From contig CM060975.1 of the NCBI GenBank assembly GCA_030765065.1, positions 163,714,993-163,778,992 of the forward strand: a stretch of DNA of 64,000 bases, in the 5' to 3' direction. This document shows, one piece after another, positions 1-10,423 of the stretch (its first letter is position 1; every line of letters begins with the position of its first letter). Under the pieces are notes generated by a model. That model saw only the letters and a program-made list of their open reading frames with translations, was not told where the DNA came from and made no database searches. The stretch is from Deroplatys truncata (taxonomy: Eukaryota > Arthropoda > Insecta > Mantodea > Mantidae). Made by a program: the position numbers and the translations under genes.

Positions 1-89
1 TACTATAGCATTAGAAGATAGACCTACCATTACTGTCGATTGTACACAAATGTCTGCTTACAGCAAATGTTTGAAAAAGTAATTAAAAA

Positions 90-420
90 TGCCCAAAAGG
101 AAAAATAATGTTACTTCATGACATCGTCACATACAGCAAAACTAACAACTGAGTATCTGGATGTCTTAAAAGGACAGACCATGGACCCCCCACCATATGG
201 CTCTGACCTAGCACCTTGTGATTTCTTTTTGTTTTCCAAAAATTAAAGATAAAATGCATTGAACACTTTTTCGAGATGAAGCGTGGAACATTATAAAAAC
301 CTCGTTTCTGAAGTGCCTTAGGAAGAGTAGCATCATTGCTTTAAGGACTACTTTCATTGAATACAAAAATGTATTAATGTTAAAGGGGAATATTTTGAAA
401 AGCAATAAAATCATTTAAAT
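90..420 (+). pseudogene. mariner-family transposase remnant (C-terminal half)
   Basis: A DNA-transposon fossil. In broken frames it reads LLHD followed by YSKTN at about 110-150, and then PPYGSDLAPCDFFLF at about 192-237. This is the mariner signature in which an Asp-containing 'HDNA' block is followed by 'HPPYSPDLAPCDFFLF', where the third catalytic residue sits. Stop codons and frame changes interrupt it on both sides, the N-terminal DNA-binding half lies outside the window or is lost, and the Asn-Ala after the second Asp is replaced by Ile-Val. It cannot encode an active enzyme. The family match is by eye; the subfamily is not determined. Confidence 0.7.
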
Positions 421-469
421 TTTTTAAAACTAATCCTTGTTTGACTTTCTAAAATTTTTCAGTGTCGCC

Positions 470-930
470 CTCATACATCTTAAGTTTTCTGGGAATAGTC
501 TGTGAAGTCCTCTTCATTCAGAAGGAAGAGATAAACAAAAGCTTACTGCTAAAACAAATGTAGACTGCTGTAAAATACACAATTTTTTAAAGTAATTTAT
601 TTCTGCCATCAGCCAGTTTGGAGATATCCATTGTTGTGTGTTTGAATTTTTCAATACTGTGTCATTTTTTTTCCCTGGAGTGCTTTATCATTTCCTGTTT
701 CTTGAGAAGTCGTGGAAAAAGTATGGAATTTCAAGGCCCGCATATAACAACCCCTTTTAAACACTTGAGTACAATGAAATGTGTAATGAAACTAATTTCT
801 GCAAACCTTTATCTTTAGATGAAGTAGATAGAAAAATAAGCCTTTGTAAGAATAGTTTGTAGAAACTGTATAAAAATAAACTATAGTGGGTAGAAAAAGT
901 GATGTGATTGTAATAAATAAGATAAGCAAC
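470..930 (-). repeat. Degenerate copy of the A/B repeat family
   Basis: On the minus strand this follows the same order of phrases as copies near 55.2-56.0 kb and 11.6-23 kb: the 'ttttctgggaatag..tgtgaagtcctcttcattc' block (split by changes), the 'tacacaatttatt' block, and the terminal 'gaagtagatagaaaaataagc' block next to a 'tagaaaaagt' end. It is strongly diverged and lacks the CA tract, so it is an old insertion. It belongs to the older subfamily seen at 25.6-27.2 kb and 53.7-56.0 kb rather than to the fresh array. Confidence 0.6.
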
Positions 931-1388
931 CAAGGAAAGTAGTATTTTCAGCTTTTAAGCATTAAGCTCATAAGAAAGCATCCCAGGAGAAATATCATCT
1001 ACTATAACTTTAGTTTACTTTTTTAAGTATCCTTGTTTTGGTTTATTTCTCATTATGGTTTAATGAAAGATTGTTGAGGTAATCAATAACAATGAAATGT
1101 GCCATTCGGTTACACTTTGTGGTAACTATGTATTCAACAATTGCAACACACATTTTCTTGGTCTGAATGACTGAGTAAGATTGAGCTAGCTCTCTGTTTC
1201 TGCTTTGCTTTGCTTCGCTTCAGAGGTTCTTACCAGATGTTTTCTAGTTACTCCTGTTTACTGTTCTTGAATGGATTGTAAGCAAGCCTGAGTATCGTGA
1301 AGAAGCTGTTGCTGCAAGAGGTAATTGGAAACTGAGTAGAGAAACTCGCTTCTGTTCAGCTCTAAGTTGTAGTAGCATAAAGAAATAG

Positions 1389-1389
1389 A

Positions 1390-1470
<81 letters not shown>

Positions 1471-1492
1471 GATGATGATGATGATGATGACG
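1389..1492. repeat. (AAT)n microsatellite with GAT/GAC tail
   Basis: An uninterrupted AAT run of about 78 bp is followed by GAT and GAC triplets. The long isoleucine-rich frame across it on the minus strand is a product of the repeat and not a protein. The surrounding 931-2700 interval shows no gene, RNA or element that I recognise. Confidence 0.95.
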
Positions 1493-2708
1493 ACGATAAT
1501 GATGCTAAAGAAAAAGAAGCTCAGTGAACTGATTGCATTGCACTCTGCCATAGTTGAGCCTGAAAGATTTCCAATGAAATTGAATATGTCTTTCAGTGCT
1601 TGAAAATGCATTTTAGGAGGAAGGATCTGTGAGAAACAGACTTTACAACCTGGTATTGTATTTGCTCTGGAAGACATTGTGCTTCTCACTGTGCATAGAT
1701 GCAATAAGAGGGAAGGGTAGTAGAGTTCCAGCAGCAAATAAGAATTATAAATATTGTGTGTTATTTCATTGTAGCTAAAAATATTCAAGAGTATATCATC
1801 TATGATGTTTGTTCTTTAAAAACTTTATAATTGCTTTCTTCTGAAGTATGTCTAGGCAGATATTTTATGGAAATGATAACCAGTCACAAATGTTCAGATG
1901 AATAAAATAATTGACCAAGTTTGTTACGCATTTTTAAGTTTCTTAAATACAATGTTTGAAAGTGAAAAAAATGTTACACAAATAATGAAATGATACTTTC
2001 ACATCACAAAAATATTTAATGGAAATGTGTTCTATAAATGGTCTTATTTATTTTCAAGCAGTCAAAAAACTTACTTTCTCAAATGATTCAATTAAGTTCT
2101 TTAAATAGCAGAACTATGAAAGGAATGCAGGCACCTTACATGAAAAATGCAGCTAAAGCCTTTAAAAGTTCTCTTCCCAACAATGCCCTATCTTGCATAT
2201 CTAGCCCATGGGTTGTATAGAATCACAGGAAAAGTAAGAAGTATTATCTTGTGGGTAAGTTGGTTTTCAATACCAAGAAGGTCTTCCTAAAATCATCTCC
2301 CTTCTGCCCTCTGAATGTTGAATTTTATGGACATAGCACAAGAGCTGGCTTTATCTCCACAGCCAATTCTCACCAGATGGAGCACCTGCAGCCATATATT
2401 ACAGCAACAATTTGAACAAAATATGTGAGATATTTCATGCTCTATCAGAAGACGAATCTGCTTCAGTTTGCGGGGTAAAGAAGTTGTCGTAAAATGAACT
2501 CAGCAATGATCTGGCATTTATAGCAGCACATTATAGTGTGCTATTGGAAGCAATCTTGAAGTTGGAGAAAAAAGGTGATTGTAGGAGTTGGCACTTTGAA
2601 AAACCATTATCTTGTTGCTTTTATACAAATAAAGCAAAAGTACTTTATGTGATAAATAAATAAAGTAGGTATCTTAGATAGCTATTTTCATTAATAAAGA
2701 GTGGAATT

Positions 2709-2870
2709 ATAGCAAATGTTGAAAATTGAGTCGAAATTTATAAACACAATACAGTCTCCACTTACATGTCAAAATTTTACAATACTAGTTTCAGGGAGCA
2801 GCCTCTCTATCATCAGTGAGATTGTATTGTGTTTATAAATTTTGACTCCAGCTTCAATGTTTTACTATGA
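2709..2870. repeat. Short inverted-repeat element
   Basis: Arms at about 2709-2757 and 2818-2870 are imperfect reverse complements; the best stretch pairs 'tttataaacacaatac' with 'gtattgtgtttataaa'. The loop is about 60 bp. It is compatible with a MITE or a snap-back copy. No target duplication was identified. Confidence 0.6.
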
Positions 2871-2950
2871 TCATGCTCTACTGTATAAAATACTTCCTAA
2901 TTATTGACTAATTTTGAAGATTTAGAAGCTAGTAACAGTGATGTGTCATA

Positions 2951-3177
2951 ATTTAAAATAAAGAGAGTTGAGGGTTGTTACACTACATCACTATAATATT
3001 CTTACTTGAACGCGTTTCGGGAGACGGTTTGTTCCCATCGTCAGCATGGGAACAAACCGTCATGCTGTTCTGTGGAGGACATGCTGACGATGGGAACAAA
3101 CCGTCTCCCGAAACGCATTCAAGTAAGAATATTATAGTGATGTAGTGTAACAACCCTCAACTCTCTTTATTTTAAAT
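2951..3177. repeat. 227-bp foldback (hairpin) element with about 98-bp arms
   Basis: The left arm (2951-3048) and right arm (3080-3177) are almost perfect reverse complements, with one clear mismatch in the 'acgc(g/a)tt' segment, and flank a 31-bp spacer. The spacer repeats pieces of the arm (gggaacaaaccgt and catgctg). Each arm holds 'ctgacga', then a short GGGA/TCCC hairpin, then 'gaaac', which resembles a hammerhead ribozyme core. Transcription through the element would give a very stable hairpin. Confidence 0.85.
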
Positions 3178-3960
3178 TCCTAATTATTATTTATAAGAGT
3201 GGGATTACTCTGTGTTTTTACTTTTAATAAATGCCTATTTAAATTATATTACTGCCCTTTTGCCTGCCTATTTTAGCCAAAATAAGTGCCTGAACTCTAC
3301 TGATAAATAACTGCTTCCATGATCAAAGGATGGTTAGCTAGTAGGTAGATAATCAGGCTTAGTTGATTTAAGTCACTTTCCCAAAACAGTGTTATTGAGA
3401 TGTTCAACAATTTATTTAATATTTAATTACATGCTACATAAACTGAAAACTTAACAGGAAAAACAAAATATGACATTTGTTTTATGTACAAAATTTACAG
3501 AACATATAACTTGGTTTACATCATACTTTAAATTAATCAAATACTGCACTTTCATACTGGCCATTTAGTTGCTTTACAGTTCAACAGATGATGACAGTAG
3601 ACATTTCTAGGTTCTTATAATTGTAGTTTTCCAAAGTATAAATAATGGTAAAAAACAAACAAAATAAAATAGAATATATAAAGTTACTTTTAAATTAGGG
3701 AACAAAGCGAAATACTATGTGAAGATTTTGAAATACCTCAGACTAATGTGTTTTCAACAATCTTTTGATGTGAAAAGAAGTTGAACCAAGGGGACTTTAC
3801 TGACTAGAGTAAAATGTCTGCTGTGAAGAATAAGTAACAAAAGTTCAGCCAAATATCAATTATTTTATAAAGATATACAAATATAATGCTTAAGTTTGAT
3901 CTTCTTTTGCCTGCTGTCAGCTATGTTATATGTTTATAGCTGTATTTACTTGTTTTCTTT
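3178..3960. other. Unassigned AT-rich DNA downstream of the cuticle gene
   Basis: No open frame, repeat copy or RNA gene is recognised here. It lies just 3' of the minus-strand cuticular gene. Confidence 0.5.
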
Positions 3961-4014
3961 TCTTTCTTGAATGAACTGTAGTAGTTCTGCAGATCAAACT
4001 ATTACAATACGTTG

Positions 4015-4047
4015 TTTATTTGTGTGTGTCGGAATGTTGCCTTTATT
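4015..4047 (-). promoter_or_regulatory. Candidate polyadenylation signals of the cuticular protein gene
   Basis: Two minus-strand AATAAA hexamers lie 20-25 and 47-52 bases after the stop codon (plus-strand tttatt at 4042-4047 and 4015-4020). Either would give a short 3' UTR of under about 90 nt. The actual cleavage site cannot be seen. Confidence 0.55.
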
Positions 4048-4066
4048 GCTCGATCCAGTCAGCGCT

Positions 4067-4369
4067 TTACTTCTTGAATATCCTGACAAGAGGTGCGCTG
4101 AAGGTGTAGATAGGAGCACGGATGGGCTCTACATCCTGGTACTGAACCTGGGCCACATAACCGGCGCGAAGACCATGAGGTTGGGGCTCTTCTACTGGAA
4201 CACCATATTCAGCTCGTTGTTGCTGCTGCTGGGGAGCTGATGTGTAGGCTACACGCTGCAGACGACCGTCGGGAAGCAGGACGTAGTAAACGCCGCTAGC
4301 CTGTTCGTTGTCTCCTTGAGCCTGAGCGGGATCCTGGCCGTTGCCATCGGCAAATTCGTTCGATGCATC
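4067..4369 (-). CDS. Cuticular protein (CPR-like), exon 3, C-terminal 100 aa
   Basis: Last coding exon of a structural cuticle protein. It starts right after a 'tttgcag' acceptor (4370-4374) in phase 0 and ends in TAA. The peptide begins DASNEFADGNGQD, runs through GVYYVLLPDGRLQRVAYT, then a five-Gln run, and ends VRIFKK. 'GVYYVLLPDGRLQRVAY' fits the first part of the Rebers-Riddiford chitin-binding consensus, G-x8-G-x6-Y, but the following A-x-E-x-G-Y is missing and is replaced by Ser-Ala-Pro and glutamines. Known function of the family is binding chitin in the extracellular cuticle; for this diverged member that is inference. Joined to exons 1 and 2 it completes a 197-aa secreted protein. 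The 3.7-kb intron before it contains LINE and SINE debris, and a further small exon in that intron cannot be excluded. Confidence 0.85.
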   Translation of the reverse strand, partial: DASNEFADGNGQDPAQAQGDNEQASGVYYVLLPDGRLQRVAYTSAPQQQQQRAEYGVPVEEPQPHGLRAGYVAQVQYQDVEPIRAPIYTFSAPLVRIFKK

Positions 4370-4393
4370 CTGCAAACATATTCTGTATTAATA

Positions 4394-4394
4394 T

Positions 4395-4443
<49 letters not shown>
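4394..4443. repeat. (TAA)n microsatellite in intron 2
   Basis: About 15 uninterrupted triplets, lying just inside intron 2 of the cuticular gene, some 25 bp before the splice acceptor on the minus strand. Confidence 0.9.
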
Positions 4444-4446
<3 letters not shown>

Positions 4447-4744
4447 AAATACATTTTTAAGGCCTAGCCCAGGCTAAGGATTGTTTTAAAGGTAGAATCA
4501 GCTGGAAAATTCAATGCCACAGCCGGGATTTGATCTCCCGCTTTCCGTGAGGCTATTCTGTATTACCGAATAGTACAAAATAACGATCTTATCGAGGTTT
4601 CTAATACGCTATCCCAACTCAGTATCGATATTGAATTTATTTCATTTCTCTTCTTTACATAAATTACATTCGTGATAAATAATACACATTTAAGAGTCTA
4701 ACACTTTGTAAATTAGGCTCCTGTTTAACACCCTGGATGTATGT

Positions 4745-6125
4745 ATGGTGTAGAGCCTCTACAAGAGTTACCATCACTGTTACAATTATCTTCCCTTTAT
4801 AGCTCTTTGAGATCCTTGCCTATTTATCCTTCACTCTTTTTAAGAATTCTACTAATCCCTTCTCCTCTATTATCCACTAACATTTTAAATGCTATTGCAT
4901 TTTTTTGTAATTTATCCCATTTCTCATTCCAAATACTATCCCTCCAATTTTTAACCGTTTCACATTCAATTAAGCAATGGTAAACGTCTTGTGGTTTCCC
5001 ACGCATATTGCTTCCTTCTGTCAAATTTGACCTTAATCCTTTAAGAAATAGTGCACCTGTTCCCATCCAGGCATAGCCCATTCTTCCTGCTTTGTCGAAT
5101 TATCCATGTATTTCCCCTACCCGAATTCCTTTTAATTTTTCTATATAATTCCAGCGAGTGTTTATTCTCAAAACTATCCTATATCTCCTGTTTCTCTGTA
5201 TCCTCAACTCGTCGCCTCACCTCCTTCCAGAATCCATTACAATTAGTTTCACCCGTTGCCTAACTATTCCCATATCAATTTCTTCACCTCACCAAACCAG
5301 CTCTTTCTCCTCATTACATCTCTTTGATATCTTATACATTGTTTTAATGTTCTCATCATCATCATCATCATCATCTAATTTCAGACAGTTACACCAGTAT
5401 TTCAAAGTTCTCCCAACTATTACACCCTTCTTATTCCTTCTACTTTAGCTAAACTTACTCCTCTAGGTTGACTTTTTGGCAAGCTTAAAACTTCTCTATA
5501 AAACATTCTGTGCACTATGTCAATTTTTTGCCTCCCTTTCGTCATTCCCGAGATTTCTATGGCATACATTATCTGCTTCCACTACTGCGTTATATAGTCT
5601 TTTTTAACCATTTCATTGATAATGTAGACATTTTGTGTAAACATGTTCTGATTGCTTTCATGGCTAATTTTCCTTTCACTAGGGCAGCTTTAGCCTGTGC
5701 CTCCCAGCTTCCAATAGTTGAAAATTTTACGCTTAAATAGTCAAATTCTTTTACCACCTCTATCTGTTCTCCATTTATATATCGTCTTTCATCTCTTCTT
5801 GGTTTTACTCCCCTTTTGAAACATTTTGGAATTTCTTTCTAATAACCGGGCAATGGCTGTTACTCTTCTATATCCTTTCTCAAATATCATCTATAATAAG
5901 TTGAACAAAACTGGACTCAATTTATAACCTTGCTTTAGACCTAAATTTTGTCCCATGTAATCTGTTCTATTTATTTTCCATCTTACACAAAGTTTAATTC
6001 GATCATAGATTCTTTATTGGAAGTGGAGAACAAGTTAAATTCAAATCCCTCTAAATGAAATAATCTTTTGCACAACACAGGTGTCTTAACTCTAGAGAAA
6101 ATAACAGATCCATGAATTTTTGCCA
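4745..6125 (-). pseudogene. Non-LTR retrotransposon (LINE) reverse transcriptase fossil inside intron 2
   Basis: Read on the minus strand this carries, in order, the RT block GLKQGYKLSPVLFNLL (about 5890-5940), a thumb-region block similar to 'KEFDYLSVKF' and 'RTCLHKMSTLSMKWL' (about 5600-5750), and a C-terminal block 'DVYHCLIEC' (about 4960-5000) resembling the cysteine-containing tail of LINE ORF2. Frameshifts and stops are spread throughout. The aspartate pair normally following the 'SPxLFN' block is destroyed by a stop. It is an inactive insertion in the intron of the cuticular gene. The clade was not determined. Confidence 0.7.
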
Positions 6126-6940
6126 TTAAAATGCATCAGAACTCCATTAGAACAGAAAATTTGATTATGTATTCCATAATCTTTACTTCCATATGCTCCA
6201 TAAAAGGTTGATCTAGTTTGTAGACAACGCCATTGTCGATCAATGGAGAGAAAGATGTACATGTGTACTTAGCATTATAGAAGTCTAAATGAAGGAATTT
6301 GAGGAGAAATCTTTGTATAATTTGGAGGTAAGGTGAAGCCGTGACCGTGATCATGGTGTTTGATTTGATTTGTATGCTTAAGCCACCAAGCAAGCCTCAG
6401 ACTCTTAGCCAAACAGTAATGATTACATTCGTAAACAGTAGATGTGTTTCGATACCGGATCGGAGATAATTGAAACACCCATATAATCCGTGTTCAGGAG
6501 TACTATGGAGACTGTAAAATTGTAAATTAAGTATGTTCTCAAAATGGAACACAATAGGTATCGTGAGTATAATGGTTTGGGATTGCTGACGGAATATTTC
6601 ACAAATGTTGAGTATGATTTTTGTTGCACCTAGCAATGGAAAACGTAAAACAAACAGATGCACAGCATCAGAGGCATAGGGTCAAATGTTCATGTAGAAG
6701 GTCATGAAAGAGACAGAAAAGGCTTATCTAAAATGTGTGAATAGCAGGTTACGTAATCGGGTGCGAAAATGACAAGACAAATATAACCAGTATCACAAAC
6801 GATAGCAGGCATGTTGAGGGTAAAATAGAAAAATAGCTTTTAGCATTGGTTTGCTTCACACTCAGTTTGAGAAAAATCATTGCCTTTTTTTTTAATTTAT
6901 TCATGGTCGCTCTTTAACTACTAAGTTCTTGATGTCCCAT
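6126..6940. other. Unassigned intronic DNA
   Basis: Part of intron 2 of the cuticular gene. No coding potential, repeat family or RNA motif recognised. Confidence 0.4.
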
Positions 6941-6949
6941 TCTATATTG

Positions 6950-7145
6950 GGCGTGAAAGACCGGAAATGTTTCTCAGAGGCCTGTTTATCAGGTTTGAAG
7001 TTATTTTATGTGCCGTAAATCTACGACACTACCCTTCCGAAGGAAGCCATGCTAAACATTTTTACACCTGAAAAAAATCCATCGCCTTCCACCGGATTTG
7101 AACCCGCGACCTTGGGAGCCTGAGGCTAGCATGGTTCCTCTAGAG
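6950..7145 (-). repeat. tRNA-headed SINE fragment
   Basis: The minus strand contains 'cgcgggttcaaatccgg', a polymerase III B-box context (GGTTCAAATCC), followed by a body with 'cgtagatttacggcac'. A similar body with 'gtaaatctactgac' occurs at 49.47-49.6 kb, so both look like one SINE superfamily. The A box is poor and no target duplication is visible. It lies in intron 2 of the cuticular gene. Confidence 0.55.
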
Positions 7146-8100
7146 ACCACGGATGACGATCATTGCGTGGGTGTGATAATATGTCAACTTGTTATTTTCA
7201 CTTTAGGATAGTCCTGTGTACTGTTCCCCCAGAGACTATTATAGCTATAAACATGGCTTTAAGAATCCTTAAGTGGGCACATATTCTCACTTACTGATAC
7301 TTTTTTTACTGTTCTCTGGATGATTTTCAATTACAGTCAATTTGGCTCATTAAATAAAAATTTAAATTTATAGTTGTGATTAAAATATTTTAAAATGTGT
7401 TTAATAAAGTAATATATAAATTTAATTTGTACACAAATCTGAGAAAAAGGTACAGTGTAGAAGTAATTGTAATCTTGGAAAAGCTTGATTGATATGACGG
7501 AAAACGAAAACTAAAAGATGTGCAGTAAGTCATATAAACTTAGGACATTTAAAGGAGGTATATTCGCGAAATAATTATATATTCTGAAAATATGAGGCTC
7601 AAGATACAATAACAAAAGTATCAAAATCGACCATTTTGGCCAAATCAGATTTGCAGTCTCCCCTTAAACTCACACAAATTGTCATTTGAAGAATATTAAA
7701 GTCTTTTGATGAATGTTTCTTACAACGTAGTTTTTGTAGAGTAGTAAGCAGTAGTAGAGGTGTAAGCAGTTTTAATGAAGTTACTCTAAGAGACTTCATA
7801 CAAATTGCCTGTGTAAGAAAGAGTTAGAGTGGAAAACATCCTACTTTGTATGCATGAATTCAACTTTATTCCATATAACAATTAAAAACTAATTATATTA
7901 TTTTGTTGTTAATTGCTACATTAGTATATAAAGTCTCACAGAATCACACGAGCTAGGGCAGGAGTTTATTGACAATGTGCATAGAGCATTTAAAGCGAAT
8001 GTTGTCTTTTGCTGTTGGCTGGAAATAGCTTCAAATCAGGGAAGCTTCTCAGTTGTATACGTTATACTGTAGACTGTAGAGAAACATAAGGAGGACTTAC

Positions 8101-8385
8101 CTCGGTGGTAGTGGGCACTTCTGTGGTGGTAGGTTGCTCAGTTGTTGTGGGTTGTTCTGTGGTGATTGGTGCGCCGTATGCTGGAGGGGGCCCATAGTAA
8201 GTGTTATAGTTGTTGCTTTGCCTCACAGGAAGGAAGAACTGGCGTCCGGAAGGGCGCCAACCTGAAGGAGGGTACGGAGCTTCTTGCACAGGAGCTCCAT
8301 ATCCGGCTCCTCGGAATCGCGGAGCCTCTGGTTCGGCCCAGCAGAGAGCAAATACGGCAAGAAGAGCGGTTGCTACGCGTAGAGC
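8101..8385 (-). CDS. Cuticular protein (CPR-like), exon 2: signal peptide core and Pro/Tyr/Thr-rich region
   Basis: A 95-codon phase-0 exon bounded by acceptor 'tgtgttgcag' (ending at 8386) and donor 'gag/gtaagt' (8100 onward). With the two Met codons of exon 1 it makes a classic signal peptide, MM-ALRVATALLAVFALCWA, probably cut before EPEAP. The mature part is rich in Pro, Tyr and Gly (GYGAPVQEAPYPPSGW, YYGPPPAYGAP), typical of insect cuticle proteins, and ends in Thr-Glu-Pro repeats (TTEQPTTTEQPTTTEVPTTTE, split here only by the exon end) that look like a mucin-type O-glycosylation stretch. Role: secreted extracellular matrix protein; the binding partner is inferred from exon 3. The 5' part of this exon and its upstream intron are duplicated at 9983-10162. 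Confidence 0.87.
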
Positions 8386-9138
8386 CTGCAACACAAATGT
8401 GTTGAACACACTCTTAGAAAATCTTATTAACACTTGCCTATAAGCCTAAAAAAATCAAGCAGGAACACTTGGGTTATTCGATTTCTAGACATTGCAGATT
8501 TCTGAATGGGATTCTTGAAATCCATCTGTGAAGAACTACGTAAGAACGCTGCAGAAACATGAATACATTTGGTACTTTCCAGACCCTAGGTGATGAAATC
8601 TACTTCATGCTTTATTCTTATGGATTTCTCAAACCACTGACTCTATTAAATATTTATTAACTGTTCTGACATAAGGCATTCATAATAAGCTCTTAAAATA
8701 AAGTTTGTTTTGGTTCGAACACTGAGATTCAGCTTGCTTTTCTTTCTTTTAATCATTACTAAATATCGCTCTTAGTATATAAGTTACCATTGGCCTTGGA
8801 ACCCTGAACGACTCAGTGAGTCAGTCACACTAGAAAGCACATCAATTTAAAATTAAATAACCTCAACAATTTTTAAACTAATTTTGCCAAAACCAATTGA
8901 CCTACCCTTCCAATTTCCAGTTCCTACAAGAACACTGCAACAGTAAATTAGATCAGTTCTAAAGTGTATACATAATTACAGAAAGGACAGATGAGAGCTG
9001 CTTCAGCACATGTCGCAGGTTTTTAACGTGCTTCTTTCATCAATTTTCCTTCTTAAATTTGAAATCTGATACAACCAAAGAAACATTCGGAAACACCGTG
9101 AAAAGTATCTATTGTTTTCATTCGAACACTGTACTTAC

Positions 9139-9144
9139 CATCAT
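9139..9144 (-). CDS. Cuticular protein (CPR-like), exon 1: start codon exon
   Basis: The minus strand reads ATG ATG followed at once by the donor GTAAGT (9138 downward). A very short first coding exon followed by a signal-peptide exon is a common arrangement in insect cuticle genes. Splicing to 8385 keeps phase 0 and gives MMALRVATALL. The start is chosen because it lies 42 nt after a predicted initiator and about 75 nt after a TATA box, and no other Met precedes the signal peptide in the spliced frame. Intron 1 is 753 bp and shows nothing except the segment later duplicated upstream. Confidence 0.8.
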
Positions 9145-9182
9145 TGTTGGTAGGTGATGTGAGTGTTTGAAGCTAGAAGAAG

Positions 9183-9220
9183 CTCTGATGCTCAAAAGGG
9201 ATGTTCCTGCGATATTTATA
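9183..9220 (-). promoter_or_regulatory. Core promoter of the cuticular protein gene (TATA box and initiator)
   Basis: The minus strand has TATAAATA at 9220-9213 and, 34 nt downstream, CATCAGAGC at 9190-9182, which fits the arthropod initiator pattern with A+1 at about 9186. The spacing is right for a TATA/Inr promoter. The predicted 5' UTR is about 42 nt before the ATG at 9144. This is pattern-based; no transcript evidence is available. Confidence 0.75.
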
Positions 9221-9982
9221 CGGCACCTGGTCACCTGACACCTAGGTTTGACATTGGCCTCCTACTGTTATGTCATACTATGTCCATTGTATGCGGCGCT
9301 ATTGGTGACAAAGACGTGGTCAACATGAGTAATGCGGTCTCTCGGAGACTTACCAAGGTGTGTGTGTTAGTGAACTCAGTGGTTGATGCAGCATGTTGAT
9401 GATGCACGTTCTTCGCTTGTGAAGGAAATAAGAAAGGAGAAATAGAGAAAGGAGCCATCTTTGTAAGTGGACCGCTTCGGTTCTCAAAACTTGCCCAGCA
9501 CAAGGATCAAGATATAAGCAAGATAACTGGATAAACCATTTCAGTTTTTCATTTCTCTCTTTCTCTCTCTAGTTTCTTGTGTCTTATTTATGCCTCTGAG
9601 ATTTTCACAATTGACTATTTTACTTCAAAAATGCGTATTCGTTCTTTTTTTCATTTATTGTAGTGGAACTTTTCTTGCGCCGTTTCCCAAATAGCAAGTA
9701 CAATGTTCTTTTCCAGGATACTGGTAACATTTAGAACAATGCAAGTAATACGTTTATTTATGTTCAACGGAATTTGCTGATTAAGTAATATATATAATGA
9801 AGCTTGGCAAATATTGTGACTGTTGGTATACAAAATATATAACATGCTATTTGATAAAAATTGCAAAATTCCTTCGCTGAAAATCCATCAAAGCCATAGC
9901 CTAGTACAGCTCTAATCTTTCCGTGAATAACATTCTGTGCAACGAACTTGCTTTTTCTTTGTCTTACAGAATAGGACGCCCT

Positions 9983-10162
9983 GCAGAGAGCAAATACGGC
10001 AAGAAGAGCGGTTGCTACGCGTAGAGCCTGCAACACAAATGTGTTTAACACACTCTTAGTAAATCTTATTAATACTTGCCTTTAAGCCTAAAAAAATCAA
10101 GCAGGAACACTTGGGTTATTCGATTTCTAGACATTGCAGATTTCTAAATGGGATCCTTGAAA
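9983..10162 (-). pseudogene. Duplicated 5' part of cuticular exon 2 plus intron 1 sequence
   Basis: The segment matches 8341-8521 nearly base for base (for example 'gagcctgcaacacaaatgtg' and 'caagcaggaacacttgggtt'). It retains the splice acceptor and the signal-peptide codons ALRVATALLAVFALC, after which the match stops and unrelated sequence (RASYSVRQ...) follows to a stop. It lies about 0.8 kb upstream of exon 1, in the same orientation. It may be a remnant of a tandem gene duplication or an ectopic repair product. No first exon, TATA box or later exon of a second gene was found beside it. Confidence 0.8.
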
Positions 10163-10423
10163 CTTTTCATAACTTTTATAAAATCTCAATTTTACTAGCG
10201 TACATAACGATGCTGCAATATCTTGTTATTTGAAGCTATTATTGCGAGTAAAACTGCTGTCTTTTGTGTTTCTTAATTATCACGACTCACGGAGCAACTC
10301 CGCTCAATCGATTCAGGCATAATATTTATTTACGTTAGTTAAGTTCAATTGTTCCCTTCAAATTATGTTCAAGGGAATATACACCAGGATAGGGTTTAAT
10401 CATTTTATGTTTTTACTTCTATA

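Noticed and set aside
1258-1788. 176-codon minus-strand frame with a long isoleucine run
   Set aside because: It is the translation of the (AAT)n microsatellite.
4495-4560. Possible SINE head near 'gggatttgatctcccg'
   Set aside because: Only a weak B-box-like string; no A box, body match or target duplication.
8166-8443. Plus-strand frames overlapping the cuticle exon
   Set aside because: Shadows of exon 2 on the other strand; splice sites, signal peptide and composition support only the minus strand.
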